Of a DNA stretch of 64,000 nt, positions 16,327 through 25,256 are shown piece by piece. The notes below the pieces were generated by a model. The model was not told where the DNA came from, searched no databases, and worked only from the letters and a program-made list of their open reading frames with translations. The DNA comes from Bog-473 sp963781955 (GTDB taxonomy: Bacteria > Actinomycetota > Acidimicrobiia > Acidimicrobiales > RAAP-2). Numbering within the stretch: the first letter of the stretch is position 1; the number at the start of each line of letters is the position of its first letter. Location: the NCBI GenBank assembly GCA_963781955.1, contig CAWAHU010000001.1, forward strand, positions 372,001-436,000, given 5' to 3'. Position numbers and translations under genes: made by a program.

Positions 16327-18135
16327 GTGCTGACGGTGGAACCGCAGAGTGATCCCGGCGATCCGAGCTATGTCGTTCGGGGTTGTCGAAAGATTCGGAC
16401 AATCCCATGGGGATCCCGTGCCAGCAGCATAGGTTCTCGACTTTCAGCATCGCCGGCGAGGCCAGCCCAGCAGAGAAGCGGGGCCGGTCACACTTGGCTC
16501 AAGACCCTTGCGCTTGTTTCCACCTCGATCATGGCGATGGTGCTGCTGAGCGACTGCGCGGGGGGCCAGTCCGTGACGCTTCCGAGCCTGCAGTCCCCAA
16601 TCCGGTATCCGTCGGGCGCCGCCATCGAGGGCCAGATCTACTCGCCCGGGGGACCTTTCTTGTATGATCGTCAGGGCCGGGTCGTCTTCTTTCACGGGGT
16701 GAACGCGGTCTACAAGCACCCTCCCTACGAGCTGTACCCTGCGCCCGGCAAACCGTGGAACCTCAGTATCGTCGACGCATCGCTGATGGCGCGCCTCGGG
16801 TTCAACGTCGTTCGGCTGGGGATGACCTGGAAGGGCCTCGAGCCGGGGACCGCTTCGGCGAACGACCCCGCCATCTGCACACCGGGTGCACCCCATGACC
16901 CAGGCCAGTTCAATCAGGCGGTCCTCGATGCCTACCTCGGCAGATTGAAGGAGTCGGTCGACCTGCTCGGCCGCTTCCACATCTACACGCTGCTTGACAT
17001 GCACCAAGACGTCTACAACGAGCGGTTCGATGGAGAGGGGGCGCCGAACTGGGCGGTGTGCACGGGTGGAGCGCCGAACACCGACCCCCCGGGACGCTGG
17101 TCCTTGAGCTACGGCACCGCCGCGGCGGGTGCCGCCTTTCGCCACTTCTGGAAGAACGACGTGGTTGGTGACCTCCAGGGCGAGTACGACCGGGTGTGGG
17201 CCGCCGTGGCGACCTACTTCCGGGGCGATCCCTGGGTCCTCGGGTACGACCCGTTCAACGAGCCGTTCTCGACCTCCTTGGTCAAGTCCGGTGACGAGAA
17301 GTTCGACGGCCAGCTGGAATGCTTCTATACCGGCCGGTCGTTCATCGGTGCCTCCGCACACGGAGCGCCATCGATCTCGTGTCCCCCGGGCGTTCCGGCC
17401 GCCGGCGTCATCCCGGCGATCCAAACGACGGATCCTGGTGCTCTTGTGTTCTATGAACCGGACATCTTCTCCAGCCGCGGTTCGACCAACTTCGTCGGGC
17501 CGATGCCATTCGCCAACCTGGTCTTCAACGTGCATGTCTACTGCGGACAGCGAAGTGGCAAGACGGGGAACCCGACCAACATCGCCGCCTGCGCCTCCCA
17601 GGAGCAGCGCTCCCTCACGACGCGCTCAGAGGACCGCACCGACCTCGGGACGGCGGCGCAGCCCGGAGGACCGGCCTGGTTCCTGAGCGAGTTCGGCGCC
17701 ACCTCGAACTCCACGTTGCTCGATCGCCTGACAGCCGAGGCCGACCGGAGCCTGGTCGGCTGGACCTACTGGTCGTGGAAGTTCTATGCCGACCCCACGG
17801 GCAGCTCCGCCGAGGGACTTGTCGCAGCGAATGGATCGCTCCGGTCGACCGCTTCGGTCCTCTCGCGCACCTATCCCCAAGCGATCGCCGGAAGGCCGAC
17901 GTCGATGTCCTTCGATCCGACGAGCGGGGAATTTCACCTGGCCTACGTTCCGGATCACGCAGCGCAGGCACCCACGGCGATCTTCGTCCCCACCGAAGTC
18001 CACTACCCGAGCGGGTATTGCGCTCGGGTTTCCGGCGGAAGGGTCACCTCCAAGCCGGGTAGTGAAGTCCTCCTCATCGAGAACGCCGGTGCCGGATCGT
18101 CGGTGTCAGTGTCGCTGACCTCAGGATCTTGCTGA
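16327..18135 (+). CDS. Secreted glycoside hydrolase family 5, endoglycoceramidase-like
   Basis: An exported GH5 glycosidase. After a basic stretch, a hydrophobic segment (TLALVSTSIMAMVLLSDC) looks like a signal or imperfect lipoprotein signal, since Asp precedes the Cys. The catalytic domain has LDMHQDVYNERF, the acid/base in DPFNEPF (E312), the nucleophile in FLSEFGA (E455) and WTYWSWK. This pattern is typical of endoglycoceramidase-related enzymes that cleave glycolipids. A beta-sandwich-like C-terminal part follows. The GTG start at 16327 is uncertain because the pre-signal extension is long (about 55 aa). It follows sqdB in the same direction 157 bp later, suggesting action on the same glycoconjugate. 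Confidence 0.82.
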   Translation: MLTVEPQSDPGDPSYVVRGCRKIRTIPWGSRASSIGSRLSASPARPAQQRSGAGHTWLKTLALVSTSIMAMVLLSDCAGGQSVTLPSLQSPIRYPSGAAIEGQIYSPGGPFLYDRQGRVVFFHGVNAVYKHPPYELYPAPGKPWNLSIVDASLMARLGFNVVRLGMTWKGLEPGTASANDPAICTPGAPHDPGQFNQAVLDAYLGRLKESVDLLGRFHIYTLLDMHQDVYNERFDGEGAPNWAVCTGGAPNTDPPGRWSLSYGTAAAGAAFRHFWKNDVVGDLQGEYDRVWAAVATYFRGDPWVLGYDPFNEPFSTSLVKSGDEKFDGQLECFYTGRSFIGASAHGAPSISCPPGVPAAGVIPAIQTTDPGALVFYEPDIFSSRGSTNFVGPMPFANLVFNVHVYCGQRSGKTGNPTNIAACASQEQRSLTTRSEDRTDLGTAAQPGGPAWFLSEFGATSNSTLLDRLTAEADRSLVGWTYWSWKFYADPTGSSAEGLVAANGSLRSTASVLSRTYPQAIAGRPTSMSFDPTSGEFHLAYVPDHAAQAPTAIFVPTEVHYPSGYCARVSGGRVTSKPGSEVLLIENAGAGSSVSVSLTSGSC

Positions 18136-18486
18136 ATGGCATCACAGCACGCTTGCTTACAGTGCCAATCCAAGTCGACAACTACACCGGTCGACGAGAT
18201 CTTCTCAAAGGAAGCAGCCCGACGGCAGGATCCGGGTTACAGCTCTTCGGACAAGCCCTGGAGCGACCGCCTAAGGTTCACACGACAGACCCAGCGAGGC
18301 GAGGGGGCGCCCTGTGGCCACCCAGGAATACCTGGAATTTACAAAGCAGTGCGTCCGTCGTTTGTGGGCGGGCAACTATCGCGAGCACTCGCGAGGTTCA
18401 TCCTCCGACCCTGCTGAGTTCCGAGGTCAGGGCAAACACAACTACATCTGATCGCCGGCGCAATCTGTCGACGGTGGCGCCCTCCA

Positions 18487-18519
18487 GCAGGGGTTCGAAC
18501 ATAGTCCCGTTACTTCCGG
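18487..18519 (+). repeat. tRNA-Ala 3'-end-like repeat, copy 1 (possible att remnant)
   Basis: Contains GGGTTCGAACATAGTCCCGT followed by TACTTCC. It matches copy 2 at 18604 and resembles the T-arm/acceptor end of tRNA-Ala (8972-8995) with five extra bases after TTCGAA. This copy is more diverged than copy 2. The surrounding 18136-18739 has no convincing gene. Confidence 0.4.
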
Positions 18520-18603
18520 AGCCGACCTTGCACCGAGCGGCTCGGCACGCAAATTCGCCCTAGCTCAGACTCTATCGCCGCATTACCCCAGGTCAGCGGC
18601 CCA

Positions 18604-18636
18604 GGAGGGGTTCGAACATAGTCCCATTACCTCCAC
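18604..18636 (+). repeat. tRNA-Ala 3'-end-like repeat, copy 2 (possible att remnant)
   Basis: GGGTTCGAACATAGTCCCAT followed by TACCTCCACCC. Without the inserted CATAG and one C/T change it equals the tRNA-Ala 3' end, GGGTTCGAATCCCAT then CACCTCCACCC. It would mark the right side of a DNA segment of about 9.6 kb beginning at tRNA-Ala. No integrase gene is seen between the two ends. Confidence 0.45.
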
Positions 18637-18739
18637 CCGGAAGTCCCAGGTAGTGCAGTGTGTGAAGGGCGAACTGACGTCTCGATACTGACGGCAGACC
18701 ACGCTCAGGGCCGACAACGGAGTTCGCCCTCAGCGTGCC

Positions 18740-19012
18740 GTGCGGGTCAGGCGCTCCCGTCCGCCCACGACCGGCATGAGCGTCACCCGACGGGTCGACG
18801 GCGGTGGCACGGTCTCGTTCGCCGGCAGCGGCTATCGGGTCGGGCGCAGCTGGGCCCGCCAGTTCGTCGAGGTCGCCATCGTCGCCGGCTCGGTGCAGAT
18901 CTCGGCCAAGGGCAAGATCATCCGGGTCCATGCCATCCGCCACGACCGCTCCAAAGAGCACGGGGCCTTCGCCACCCCCCAGGGTCGGCCCCGTAGGGCC
19001 AACGTGGCCTGA
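18740..19012 (+). pseudogene. Transposase C-terminal remnant (IS481-like)
   Basis: The translation SVTRRVDGGGTVSFAGSGYR followed by VGRSWARQFVEV and VQISAKGKIIRVHAIRHDR matches the C-terminal beta-rich extension typical of long integrase-core (IS481-type) transposases. The DDE core is absent and upstream sequence is non-coding. It is therefore a decayed IS fragment lying about 100 bp past the att-like repeat. Confidence 0.6.
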
Positions 19013-19601
19013 AGGAATCGGGTGTCAAGGAGGTGCCGGAGTCAGACTGTCAAACGGGTACCGGGTCTTGACGACCACGTGAAAGCTACGGTGAAGACTG
19101 GTTCCTGACGCTTCCCGGATCAGCGAGTCGCCCGTTGGTGGCCCTTGCCCAGCGGTGTTGGGTATAGAGGTCGTCCCGAAACAGCTCTAGGCGGGCAGCC
19201 AGACGAAGGCTCTGGTGTGCGGTCCTGCGACTGCGGAGAACGCCAGCCAGTGAGCCGAGTTACCCGGTGGGGTGTGCGAGCTTCATCGCCTGCCCCTAGC
19301 TGGCTGTGCTTCGGCACTCGAAGACCACCGGCTCGCCGTGTCGGTTCTGCGGAGCCTTCGCTCTCGCTCTCGCTGTCGTGGGCGGGCCGGAGTTGGAGTG
19401 TCCATCTACGACCTTCGGTCTGCGTTCACCGCGGGGAGCTGGGAGGCATCGTGAAACTCAAGCAACAGTTTCGTGAATCGAAGGTCGGCATAATTGCCGA
19501 GGAAGCTCAGCTCGCCAGGGATGCGGGAAAGCTGGCGTACGTTCTGCGAAATGCTGCCTTACGGTGCAAAGCTCCGAGGAACTTACCGACCTGTTCGATG
19601 C
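19013..19601. other. Intergenic stretch with no recognised gene
   Basis: An open frame ends here with KLKQQFRESKVGIIAEEAQL and related text, but there is no family match. The IS21 element interrupts whatever lay here: rejoining the flanks gives an apparently protein-like frame into 22004-22170 (WKFEDVAISYNRIGIEHLDV). It may be a gene split by the insertion. Confidence 0.3.
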
Positions 19602-19704
19602 TGTGCGCTCTCTCCGGACCCCGCGATCTGCGATCAGTGGATCCCGCGTTTGGCGATCACCGAATCCCGCGCTGAGCTGACCCCTGGTTCCTCGAGTGGA
19701 GAGG

Positions 19705-20502
19705 TTAGCGGCGCCTCCTTCCTGAGCTCGCCTCTGGCTCGGTGGCGGCCGTCTCGAGGGCGTGGTGCTCGCGCATCCGCCACGACGGTCCCTTGATGTT
19801 GAAGACCACGGCGTTGTGCATGAGCCGATCCAAGATGGCGGCGGCAACGACGGGATCGCCGAAGATCTCCCCCCATTCGGGCAGGCCCCGGTTGGTCGTG
19901 ATCAAGGTGGGGTGCCCGCGCTCATAGCGGGTGTTGACGACGTGGAAGAAGACGCCGGCTCCGCCGCGTTCGATTGGGAGGAGGCCCACGTCGTCGATGA
20001 CCAGCACGCTCGGTGCGGTGAGGGTCTTGAGCTTGGAGCCGAACGTGCCTTCACGCTTGGCCCGCACCAAGGTGTTGACCATGTCGTCGGCTGTCGTGAA
20101 GTAGCCGCGGAACCCGGCCTCGACGGCGGTGGTGGCCAGGGCGACGGCCAGATGCGTCTTGCCACAACCCGGCTGGCCCAAGAAGAGAATCGGCCGGTTC
20201 TCCTCGATGAAGCGCAGCGTGGCCAGGTCCTCGATCAGCTTGCGGTCGACGCTGGGTTGGAACTCGAAGTCGAAGTCGCTCAGATTCCGACGGAACGGGA
20301 AGCGGGCGAACCGCAATCGGGTGGCCAGCTTTCGATTCACGGTGGCGTTGGCCTGTTCGCCGATCACCCGGGCCAGGTACTCGATATGGCTCCATTCGCC
20401 GTTCTTGGCTTCTTCAGCGATCAGGGCGAAGCATTCGGCCGAGCGAGTGAGACCGAGATAGCCCAGATCGTCCTTGAGCTGTTCATAGAGCGAGTTGGTC
20501 AC
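19705..20502 (-). CDS. istB: IS21-family helper ATPase IstB
   Basis: A 265-aa AAA+ ATPase that remodels target DNA for the IstA transposase. It has Walker A in FLGQPGCGKTHLAVALA, Walker B in VLVIDDVGLLP, and the arginine-containing VNTRYERGHPTLITTNRG typical of IstB/DnaC-like proteins. Length and motifs are full. Its start overlaps the istA stop by 4 bp, the usual translational coupling of this family. Confidence 0.93.
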   Translation of the reverse strand: MTNSLYEQLKDDLGYLGLTRSAECFALIAEEAKNGEWSHIEYLARVIGEQANATVNRKLATRLRFARFPFRRNLSDFDFEFQPSVDRKLIEDLATLRFIEENRPILFLGQPGCGKTHLAVALATTAVEAGFRGYFTTADDMVNTLVRAKREGTFGSKLKTLTAPSVLVIDDVGLLPIERGGAGVFFHVVNTRYERGHPTLITTNRGLPEWGEIFGDPVVAAAILDRLMHNAVVFNIKGPSWRMREHHALETAATEPEASSGRRRR

Positions 20503-21845
20503 GATCGGGCCCCGTCGGTCTCATAGCGGGCCAGGTCGGGCACGTCGACGTCCACGTCTCCTGCAATGTCGAGTCGGAGCGGGAGAGTCGCCGCTGGAGG
20601 GTCATCGGGCACGACGATGCTGAGGTGGCGACCCCGGCTGCGCGACAGGGCGGCCGTCTGGGCTTCTTGGAAGTGCAGCGCGTCCCAGACCTCCATCCCC
20701 TCGGTGTCAGAGATGGCGTGGGTGGCCACCTGCTCTCCGGCCCAACGAATCTCGATGCTCGACCCTTCCACCTCTTGGCGCACCTCGACGCGCTGGCCCA
20801 GACAGCGTGGTGGCACCGAGTAGCGCACGCCGCGCCACTCGATCTGGGGAATGGCCACATGGACCCTGCGCGCTTCGACATAGGCCGTGTCGAATCGTCT
20901 GTGCGGCAGCGCTCCGAGCAGGGGCACTTCGGCGACCAGCCGTTTGGTGGGGACCGCCCCCGTGCCGCGGTGCAACCGGGTGTGGATCCGTCCGTCCAAC
21001 CAGCGGGCCGCCCGCTCGTTGAGCTCGGCCAGGTTCCTTGGTGGCCCCGTCGCCGCGCATTCTTCGAGAAAGCGTTCCTTCACGTCGCGGAAGGGGCGCT
21101 CCACCTTGCCCTTGCGCTTGGCATCGCCGGCCTGGCAGGCCCGGATCTCGGTGCCGCAGAACTGGGCGAAGCCATGGGCCGGAGGGTGAAGACGGAACCG
21201 CCGTCCCTGCGATGTCCCGAGCGCCCCCATGCGGTCGGTGCGCAAGACCTTGGGGACACCGCCGACGAACTCGAAGAAGCGGACGAGTCCCTCGAAGGTG
21301 TGCTCGCGGTCGACGGAGCGGGCGAACCACCAGATGCGCACCCTTGAGAAGCTCAAGATGGCCGAGAAGCACTGGACCTCGCCCAGTCCCCATTCCTGCG
21401 TCCAGTGCGAGACGTCGGACCAGTCGAACTGGGCCTCTTCACCCGGAGCGGTCACGATCCGCGTCGAGGCCGCTGGTGCGGCCGCGAACCTCGGGCCGCG
21501 CAGCGTGTTGAGGTGCCGGGCCACACTCACATAGGAGCCGGTGTAGCCCTTCGCCCTGATCAGCTCGAAGACGCTGGTGGCCAACAGGCGGGGTGCCACC
21601 CGCAACAACCCGGCGATCTCGCCCGACCAATACTCGTCGATCACCGGGACCGAGGTCCTGGGACGGCGCTCAGGCGGGCCGCCGTTGCGCAACCAGCCGC
21701 TGATGGTGCTCGGGTGATAGCCGGTTTCCTCGGCGATCTCCTTGATGCTCATGCCCTGGCGCTTCATCGCCATGACGTCCATGTACTCCTCCTGGGTCAT
21801 CATTGCTGTGGTCCCTCCAGTGGGCTTGGTGCAGTGAGTGCCCAA
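20499..21845 (-). CDS. istA: IS21-family transposase IstA
   Basis: A 448-aa DDE transposase. An N-terminal helix-turn-helix (GMSIKEIAEETGYHPSTISG) precedes the integrase core, with catalytic Asp in EEAQFDWSDV, Asp in VLRTDRMGA and Glu in GKVERPFRDVKERF. The C-terminal domain reads WRGVRYSVPPRCLGQRVEVR. No frameshift or stop is seen. The true start may be the ATG at 21803-21800 (MMTQEEYMDV) rather than 21845. Confidence 0.92.
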   Translation of the reverse strand: MGTHCTKPTGGTTAMMTQEEYMDVMAMKRQGMSIKEIAEETGYHPSTISGWLRNGGPPERRPRTSVPVIDEYWSGEIAGLLRVAPRLLATSVFELIRAKGYTGSYVSVARHLNTLRGPRFAAAPAASTRIVTAPGEEAQFDWSDVSHWTQEWGLGEVQCFSAILSFSRVRIWWFARSVDREHTFEGLVRFFEFVGGVPKVLRTDRMGALGTSQGRRFRLHPPAHGFAQFCGTEIRACQAGDAKRKGKVERPFRDVKERFLEECAATGPPRNLAELNERAARWLDGRIHTRLHRGTGAVPTKRLVAEVPLLGALPHRRFDTAYVEARRVHVAIPQIEWRGVRYSVPPRCLGQRVEVRQEVEGSSIEIRWAGEQVATHAISDTEGMEVWDALHFQEAQTAALSRSRGRHLSIVVPDDPPAATLPLRLDIAGDVDVDVPDLARYETDGARS

Positions 21846-22003
21846 GACCCTGGAGGGGCTCTTGACCGACCGGGTGGATACCGGTCCGGAGGAACGAAAG
21901 ATCAGCTCAGCGCGGGTTTCGCTGATCGCCGAACGCGACTTTCGCTGATCGCCGATCGCGGGTTTTGGTGATTACAGAACGCGGGTTTCAGAGATCGCGC
22001 ACA

Positions 22004-22495
22004 GATGCGACTCTCGCATTGGTTGGAAGTTCGAGGATGTTGCCATTTCATACAACCGGATTGGGATCGAGCATCTCGACGTCATCGCAGTGTTCACAAC
22101 AGACTCAGCACTTCGGGCGGCGGACGGCGCCCCTTCCAGTCAGGTCGGCGCAGAGGAGCCCAGCTGACTGCGACCCCCAAGACGGTACGGTGAGTTCCGG
22201 GAAGTTCTTTCCATGGCTCTCTGAACTGGACCTGCCGCAACAGCGTCAACAACAGTCATTCACGGCAAACGCCCCGAGTTGATTGACGATTTGCGCCGTG
22301 CTCGTACTCGCTCGGTCTCTGCGAGGAATGAGCGAAGTGTGACGGTGGATAGTGGAGTTGAAGTTGCTCCGAATGAGAGCGGGTCTGAGTTCAGCTTCTG
22401 AGGTGGTCTGGCGGCCAATCTGATCCCAAGTGGGCTCCCAAGCGCAGAGCGACACCGTGCGGTCGTGCCAACCTACGCCGCCTTGGCGCGGTCGC
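22004..22495. other. Intergenic stretch, probable remnant of a gene split by IS21
   Basis: No gene is recognised. One frame from the IS junction reads KFEDVAISYNRIGIEHLDV and VFTTDSALRAAD before a stop near 22170, and looks coding-like. It could be the 3' part of the interrupted frame upstream of the IS. Confidence 0.3.
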
Positions 22496-23188
22496 TCAGG
22501 TAGCAGCACCGAAGAGCGCGCCGATACCGTAGGTCACAGCCAGTGCCAGAGCGCCTCCGATGCCCACTCGAAGTGCGGCACGAGAGCGAGGCGCACCTCC
22601 GAGGGTCGCACCCAACACTCCGAGTGCGCATAAGGCGATAAGTGTGACGGCTGCGATGACAATGCTGCGTGGCCCCGCCGGGCTGAGAGTAGCGGTGAGC
22701 AGCGGAATGATTGCGCCGGCGGCAAAGCTCGCAGCCGACGCCACGGCGGCCTGGAGCGGCCTGGCGGCACCTGCTTCCGTGTGACCGAGTTCGTCTCGGA
22801 GATGGGCTCCCAGAGGGTCCTTGCCCTGCAGGGCGACCGCAACTTCAGCAGCCAACTCGGGAGGAAGTCCTCGTCTCTCATAGATGAGGGTGAGCTCACG
22901 AAGCTCCGCCAGAGGATAGGCAGCAAGTTCCCCTTCCTCCCGCCGCCGATCGGCTGTCTCAGTGTCCGCCTGCGCGCTCACCGAGACGTATTCCCCGATT
23001 GCCATGGCCATCGCACCAGCACTCAGCGCAGCGACGCCGGCAGTCAGGATGGCATTCCGGCTTGCCCCAGAGGCAGCCACACCGACGAGCAACGCAGCGG
23101 TCGACACCAGGCCATCATCGGCTCCGAGCACGGCTGCTCTGAGCCAGCCGGAGCGACCTGACCGGTGCCGCTCAAAGTGGGAACGCAT
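22496..23188 (-). CDS. VIT1/CCC1-family metal transporter
   Basis: A 230-aa membrane protein of the vacuolar iron transporter family, predicted to move Fe2+ or Mn2+ out of the cytoplasm. Motifs are VLGADDGLVSTAALLVGVA at the start, GAMAMAIGEYVSVSAQ, and a cytoplasmic Glu-rich linker (RRREEGELAAYPLAELREL...HLRDELGHTE) that in VIT1 binds metal. Five spans fit the family, and the length is normal. It is a single gene near a cupredoxin, in a small metal-related group. Confidence 0.88.
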   Translation of the reverse strand: MRSHFERHRSGRSGWLRAAVLGADDGLVSTAALLVGVAASGASRNAILTAGVAALSAGAMAMAIGEYVSVSAQADTETADRRREEGELAAYPLAELRELTLIYERRGLPPELAAEVAVALQGKDPLGAHLRDELGHTEAGAARPLQAAVASAASFAAGAIIPLLTATLSPAGPRSIVIAAVTLIALCALGVLGATLGGAPRSRAALRVGIGGALALAVTYGIGALFGAAT

Positions 23189-23294
23189 GCAGAGAGACTA
23201 CGAACCGTTTGGGTGCCGCTGATAGGGGCACAGGTCCCAGGAGGGGGATAGCACTAGACGCTTGTTTCGTGTACGCCTGTTGGGTCGGAAATGC

Positions 23295-23867
23295 TTACGT
23301 GACTGTCAGCGTGTCAAACATCCCCGATGCGTAGTGCCAGGGCTCATTGCAGATCAGCTCGTAGGTGCCGGGACGGAGGTGAAGGGTCACCCAGCCTGTC
23401 GACCCAGGGGCGAGGCCATCACCGGCGCCGGCTCGGCACGACCGCGAGGCTTCGCCCAGGCTTTCCGACTCGTCGATCTTGCCGTCCGATCCGACCGGGC
23501 GAGTACCGGGACCGTCGCTGGTTACCGGCATGACGACCAACTCGTGGACCAGATTGCCCTGATTCGTGACGACGAACGAAACCGTTCCCGAAGGGACCGA
23601 GGAGGGATCGCTGCGGAGACTCACACCCATGACATTTCCCCAGGCCATCATCTCTCCCACATGGCCCATATCCGACTCGGTGACGTGTACTGCTGAGCCG
23701 GGTAGTGCCGGGGCATTGCACGAAATGGCGCCATAGGAGCCATTGCGGTCGGCACCACCTCCCGTGACCCGTGAGACTATGACGGTCGAGCCTAGGGCGA
23801 GGGCCACGACACCAATCGCGAGGGCGGCAATGACCGCCGGGTGCACTTTGTGGTATCGCTCGCTCAC
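23295..23867 (-). CDS. Membrane-anchored cupredoxin-like protein
   Basis: A 190-aa protein with an N-terminal membrane anchor (VIAALAIGVVALALGSTVIV) and an exported cupredoxin fold. Type-1 copper ligands can be read as the His in GNLVHELVV plus C173, H178 and M183 in ICNEPWHYASGM. The spacing C-x4-H-x4-M is characteristic of sulfocyanin/plastocyanin-like proteins. The likely role is electron transfer or copper binding outside the membrane. It overlaps the preceding SHOCT gene by 4 bp (ATGA), so the two form an operon. Confidence 0.82.
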   Translation of the reverse strand: MSERYHKVHPAVIAALAIGVVALALGSTVIVSRVTGGGADRNGSYGAISCNAPALPGSAVHVTESDMGHVGEMMAWGNVMGVSLRSDPSSVPSGTVSFVVTNQGNLVHELVVMPVTSDGPGTRPVGSDGKIDESESLGEASRSCRAGAGDGLAPGSTGWVTLHLRPGTYELICNEPWHYASGMFDTLTVT

Positions 23868-24136
23868 GTGTCCTTGGTGAGTACGTCGCGCCGCCGTCCG
23901 TATTCCTCGTCGTCGATCTCGCCCTTGGCGTAGCGCTCACCGAGGATCTTCAGGGAGCTGACGTTCGCTGATGGATCCGAACTCGGAGGCGCTACCGACG
24001 CCTCGCTCGGTCGCCGGACCAGGTACACCACGAGCCAGGCGATGGCGCCCCAGAAGACGAGCATCACCAAGAAGATGGCGAACCATGCGCCCCATCCCCA
24101 GCCCCCTCCTATTCCCCAGTGCATCACCGGTATCAC
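23864..24136 (-). CDS. SHOCT-domain small membrane protein
   Basis: A 90-aa protein with a Gly/Trp-rich start (MHWGIGGGWGWGAWF), one membrane span (IFLVMLVFWGAIAWLVVYLV) and a C-terminal SHOCT motif (LKILGERYAKGEIDDEEYGR). It is translationally coupled to the cupredoxin gene (ATGA overlap). Small SHOCT proteins often accompany metal or redox genes. The molecular role is unknown. Confidence 0.8.
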   Translation of the reverse strand: MIPVMHWGIGGGWGWGAWFAIFLVMLVFWGAIAWLVVYLVRRPSEASVAPPSSDPSANVSSLKILGERYAKGEIDDEEYGRRRDVLTKDT

Positions 24137-24332
24137 CTCGTCGCGATGTTCGGCGCGAGTGTGGGTGGGGAGTAGGGCCTAAAGACCTCCGTTGCAACTC
24201 CCTGGCCCGTGGCACGAGAGCAGGGGAGTTGCCGATCCCGGTGACTCCACCCTCTACTGTGTCGATAGGCAGCACCAAGAGATGGGTCAATGGTCTCTAC
24301 AGAGCGAATGAGCCGCGTCATACCGTTGGTCT

Positions 24333-25256
24333 GTGGCCGCAGATCGGGACCCAACATGGCGAGGCCGGCGTGCACCCAAGACTGTGCTCAGCGCCGCGAT
24401 CTTGGCGCTGGCCGTAGCGGCCTGTGGACGCTCAACACATGGTGGACCCATTGCCGCACCAACTACATCGGTGTCCACCACGTCGACGAGTGCCACGATG
24501 CCTGCAACTACGACCACGACTCTCGCCGCCACCACGCAGCCATCAACCACTGCGAGCTCGTCTTCCACCACGACCTCCACCATCCCCATGACATCGACCC
24601 CGGACAACCTCTCGCATCTCTTCGGAACGGTGTGGCAGCAGATTCCAACGACGTCGCGCGTCGTGGCGCTCACGTTCGACGCTGGGGCTAACGGCAACGG
24701 TGTGCCGGTGATCTTGTCGACCCTTCGCAGCGCTGGCGTGCCCGCCACGTTCTTCCTGACGGGGGCGTTCACGAAGTCATTCCCTGACTTGTCACGCTCG
24801 ATCGCCCGGGACGGCTATCGGGTGGGGAACCACACTGTCGACCACCCGCACCTGCCCTCGCTCTCCGACGTGAAGGTCACCGCAGAGGTCACCGATGCCA
24901 CGGCGACTATCACCTCCGTGACCGGAACCTCACCGGTCCCGTTCTTCCGCTTTCCCTACGGCGAGAGTGATGCTCGGACCCTGACGATGGTGAACGATCT
25001 CGGGTACGTGGCGGTGGGCTGGACGGTCGACACGCTGGGTTGGGAGGGGAGCTCGGCCGGGATTACCCCAGCGAGCATCGTCGCTCGTGTTATGGCGGGC
25101 CTTCGGCCCGGTGAAATCGTCCTGATGCACGTGGGATCCAACCCGAACGACGGTTCGACGTTGGACGCCGCTGCACTGGCCTCGGTGATCGGGTCGATCA
25201 AGGTTGCCGGCTACTCGTTCGTCACGCTTGACGCCCTCCTCGGGAGCGGCCGATGA
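24333..25256 (+). CDS. Polysaccharide deacetylase (NodB homology) lipoprotein
   Basis: A 307-aa lipoprotein. The signal peptide ends in a good lipobox (LAVAACG), followed by a long Thr/Ser-rich linker of about 60 residues and then a NodB domain. Motifs are ALTFDAGANG (the catalytic Asp is kept, but the second Asp of the usual TFDDG is Ala), NHTVDHPH (metal His pair), RFPYGES and IVLMHVG. It probably removes acetyl groups from cell-wall or surface polysaccharide, although the altered motif leaves activity open. The GTG start at 24333 gives a short positively charged leader. A fragment of a close relative lies at 13233. Confidence 0.86.
   Translation: MAADRDPTWRGRRAPKTVLSAAILALAVAACGRSTHGGPIAAPTTSVSTTSTSATMPATTTTTLAATTQPSTTASSSSTTTSTIPMTSTPDNLSHLFGTVWQQIPTTSRVVALTFDAGANGNGVPVILSTLRSAGVPATFFLTGAFTKSFPDLSRSIARDGYRVGNHTVDHPHLPSLSDVKVTAEVTDATATITSVTGTSPVPFFRFPYGESDARTLTMVNDLGYVAVGWTVDTLGWEGSSAGITPASIVARVMAGLRPGEIVLMHVGSNPNDGSTLDAAALASVIGSIKVAGYSFVTLDALLGSGR

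Larger units (their letters stand above)
19602..22003 (-). mobile_element. Complete IS21-family insertion sequence with GATGC target duplication
   Basis: The 2402-bp element holds istA and istB on the minus strand. Its ends are inverted: TGTGCGC at 19602 and GCGCACA ending at 22003. Longer multi-repeat termini follow, with CCCGCGCTGAGCTGA on the left matched by TCAGCTCAGCGCGGG on the right, plus repeated CGATCGC/GCGATCAG units, as expected for IS21-type transposase sites. A 5-bp direct repeat GATGC flanks it (19597-19601 and 22004-22008). Both genes appear intact, so it may be active or recently inserted. Confidence 0.9.

Noticed and set aside
19013..19440. Possible group II intron or structured RNA before the IS21
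   Set aside because: Some GTGCGAG- and GAGCC-like bits occur, but I could not build a domain V hairpin or find a reverse transcriptase.
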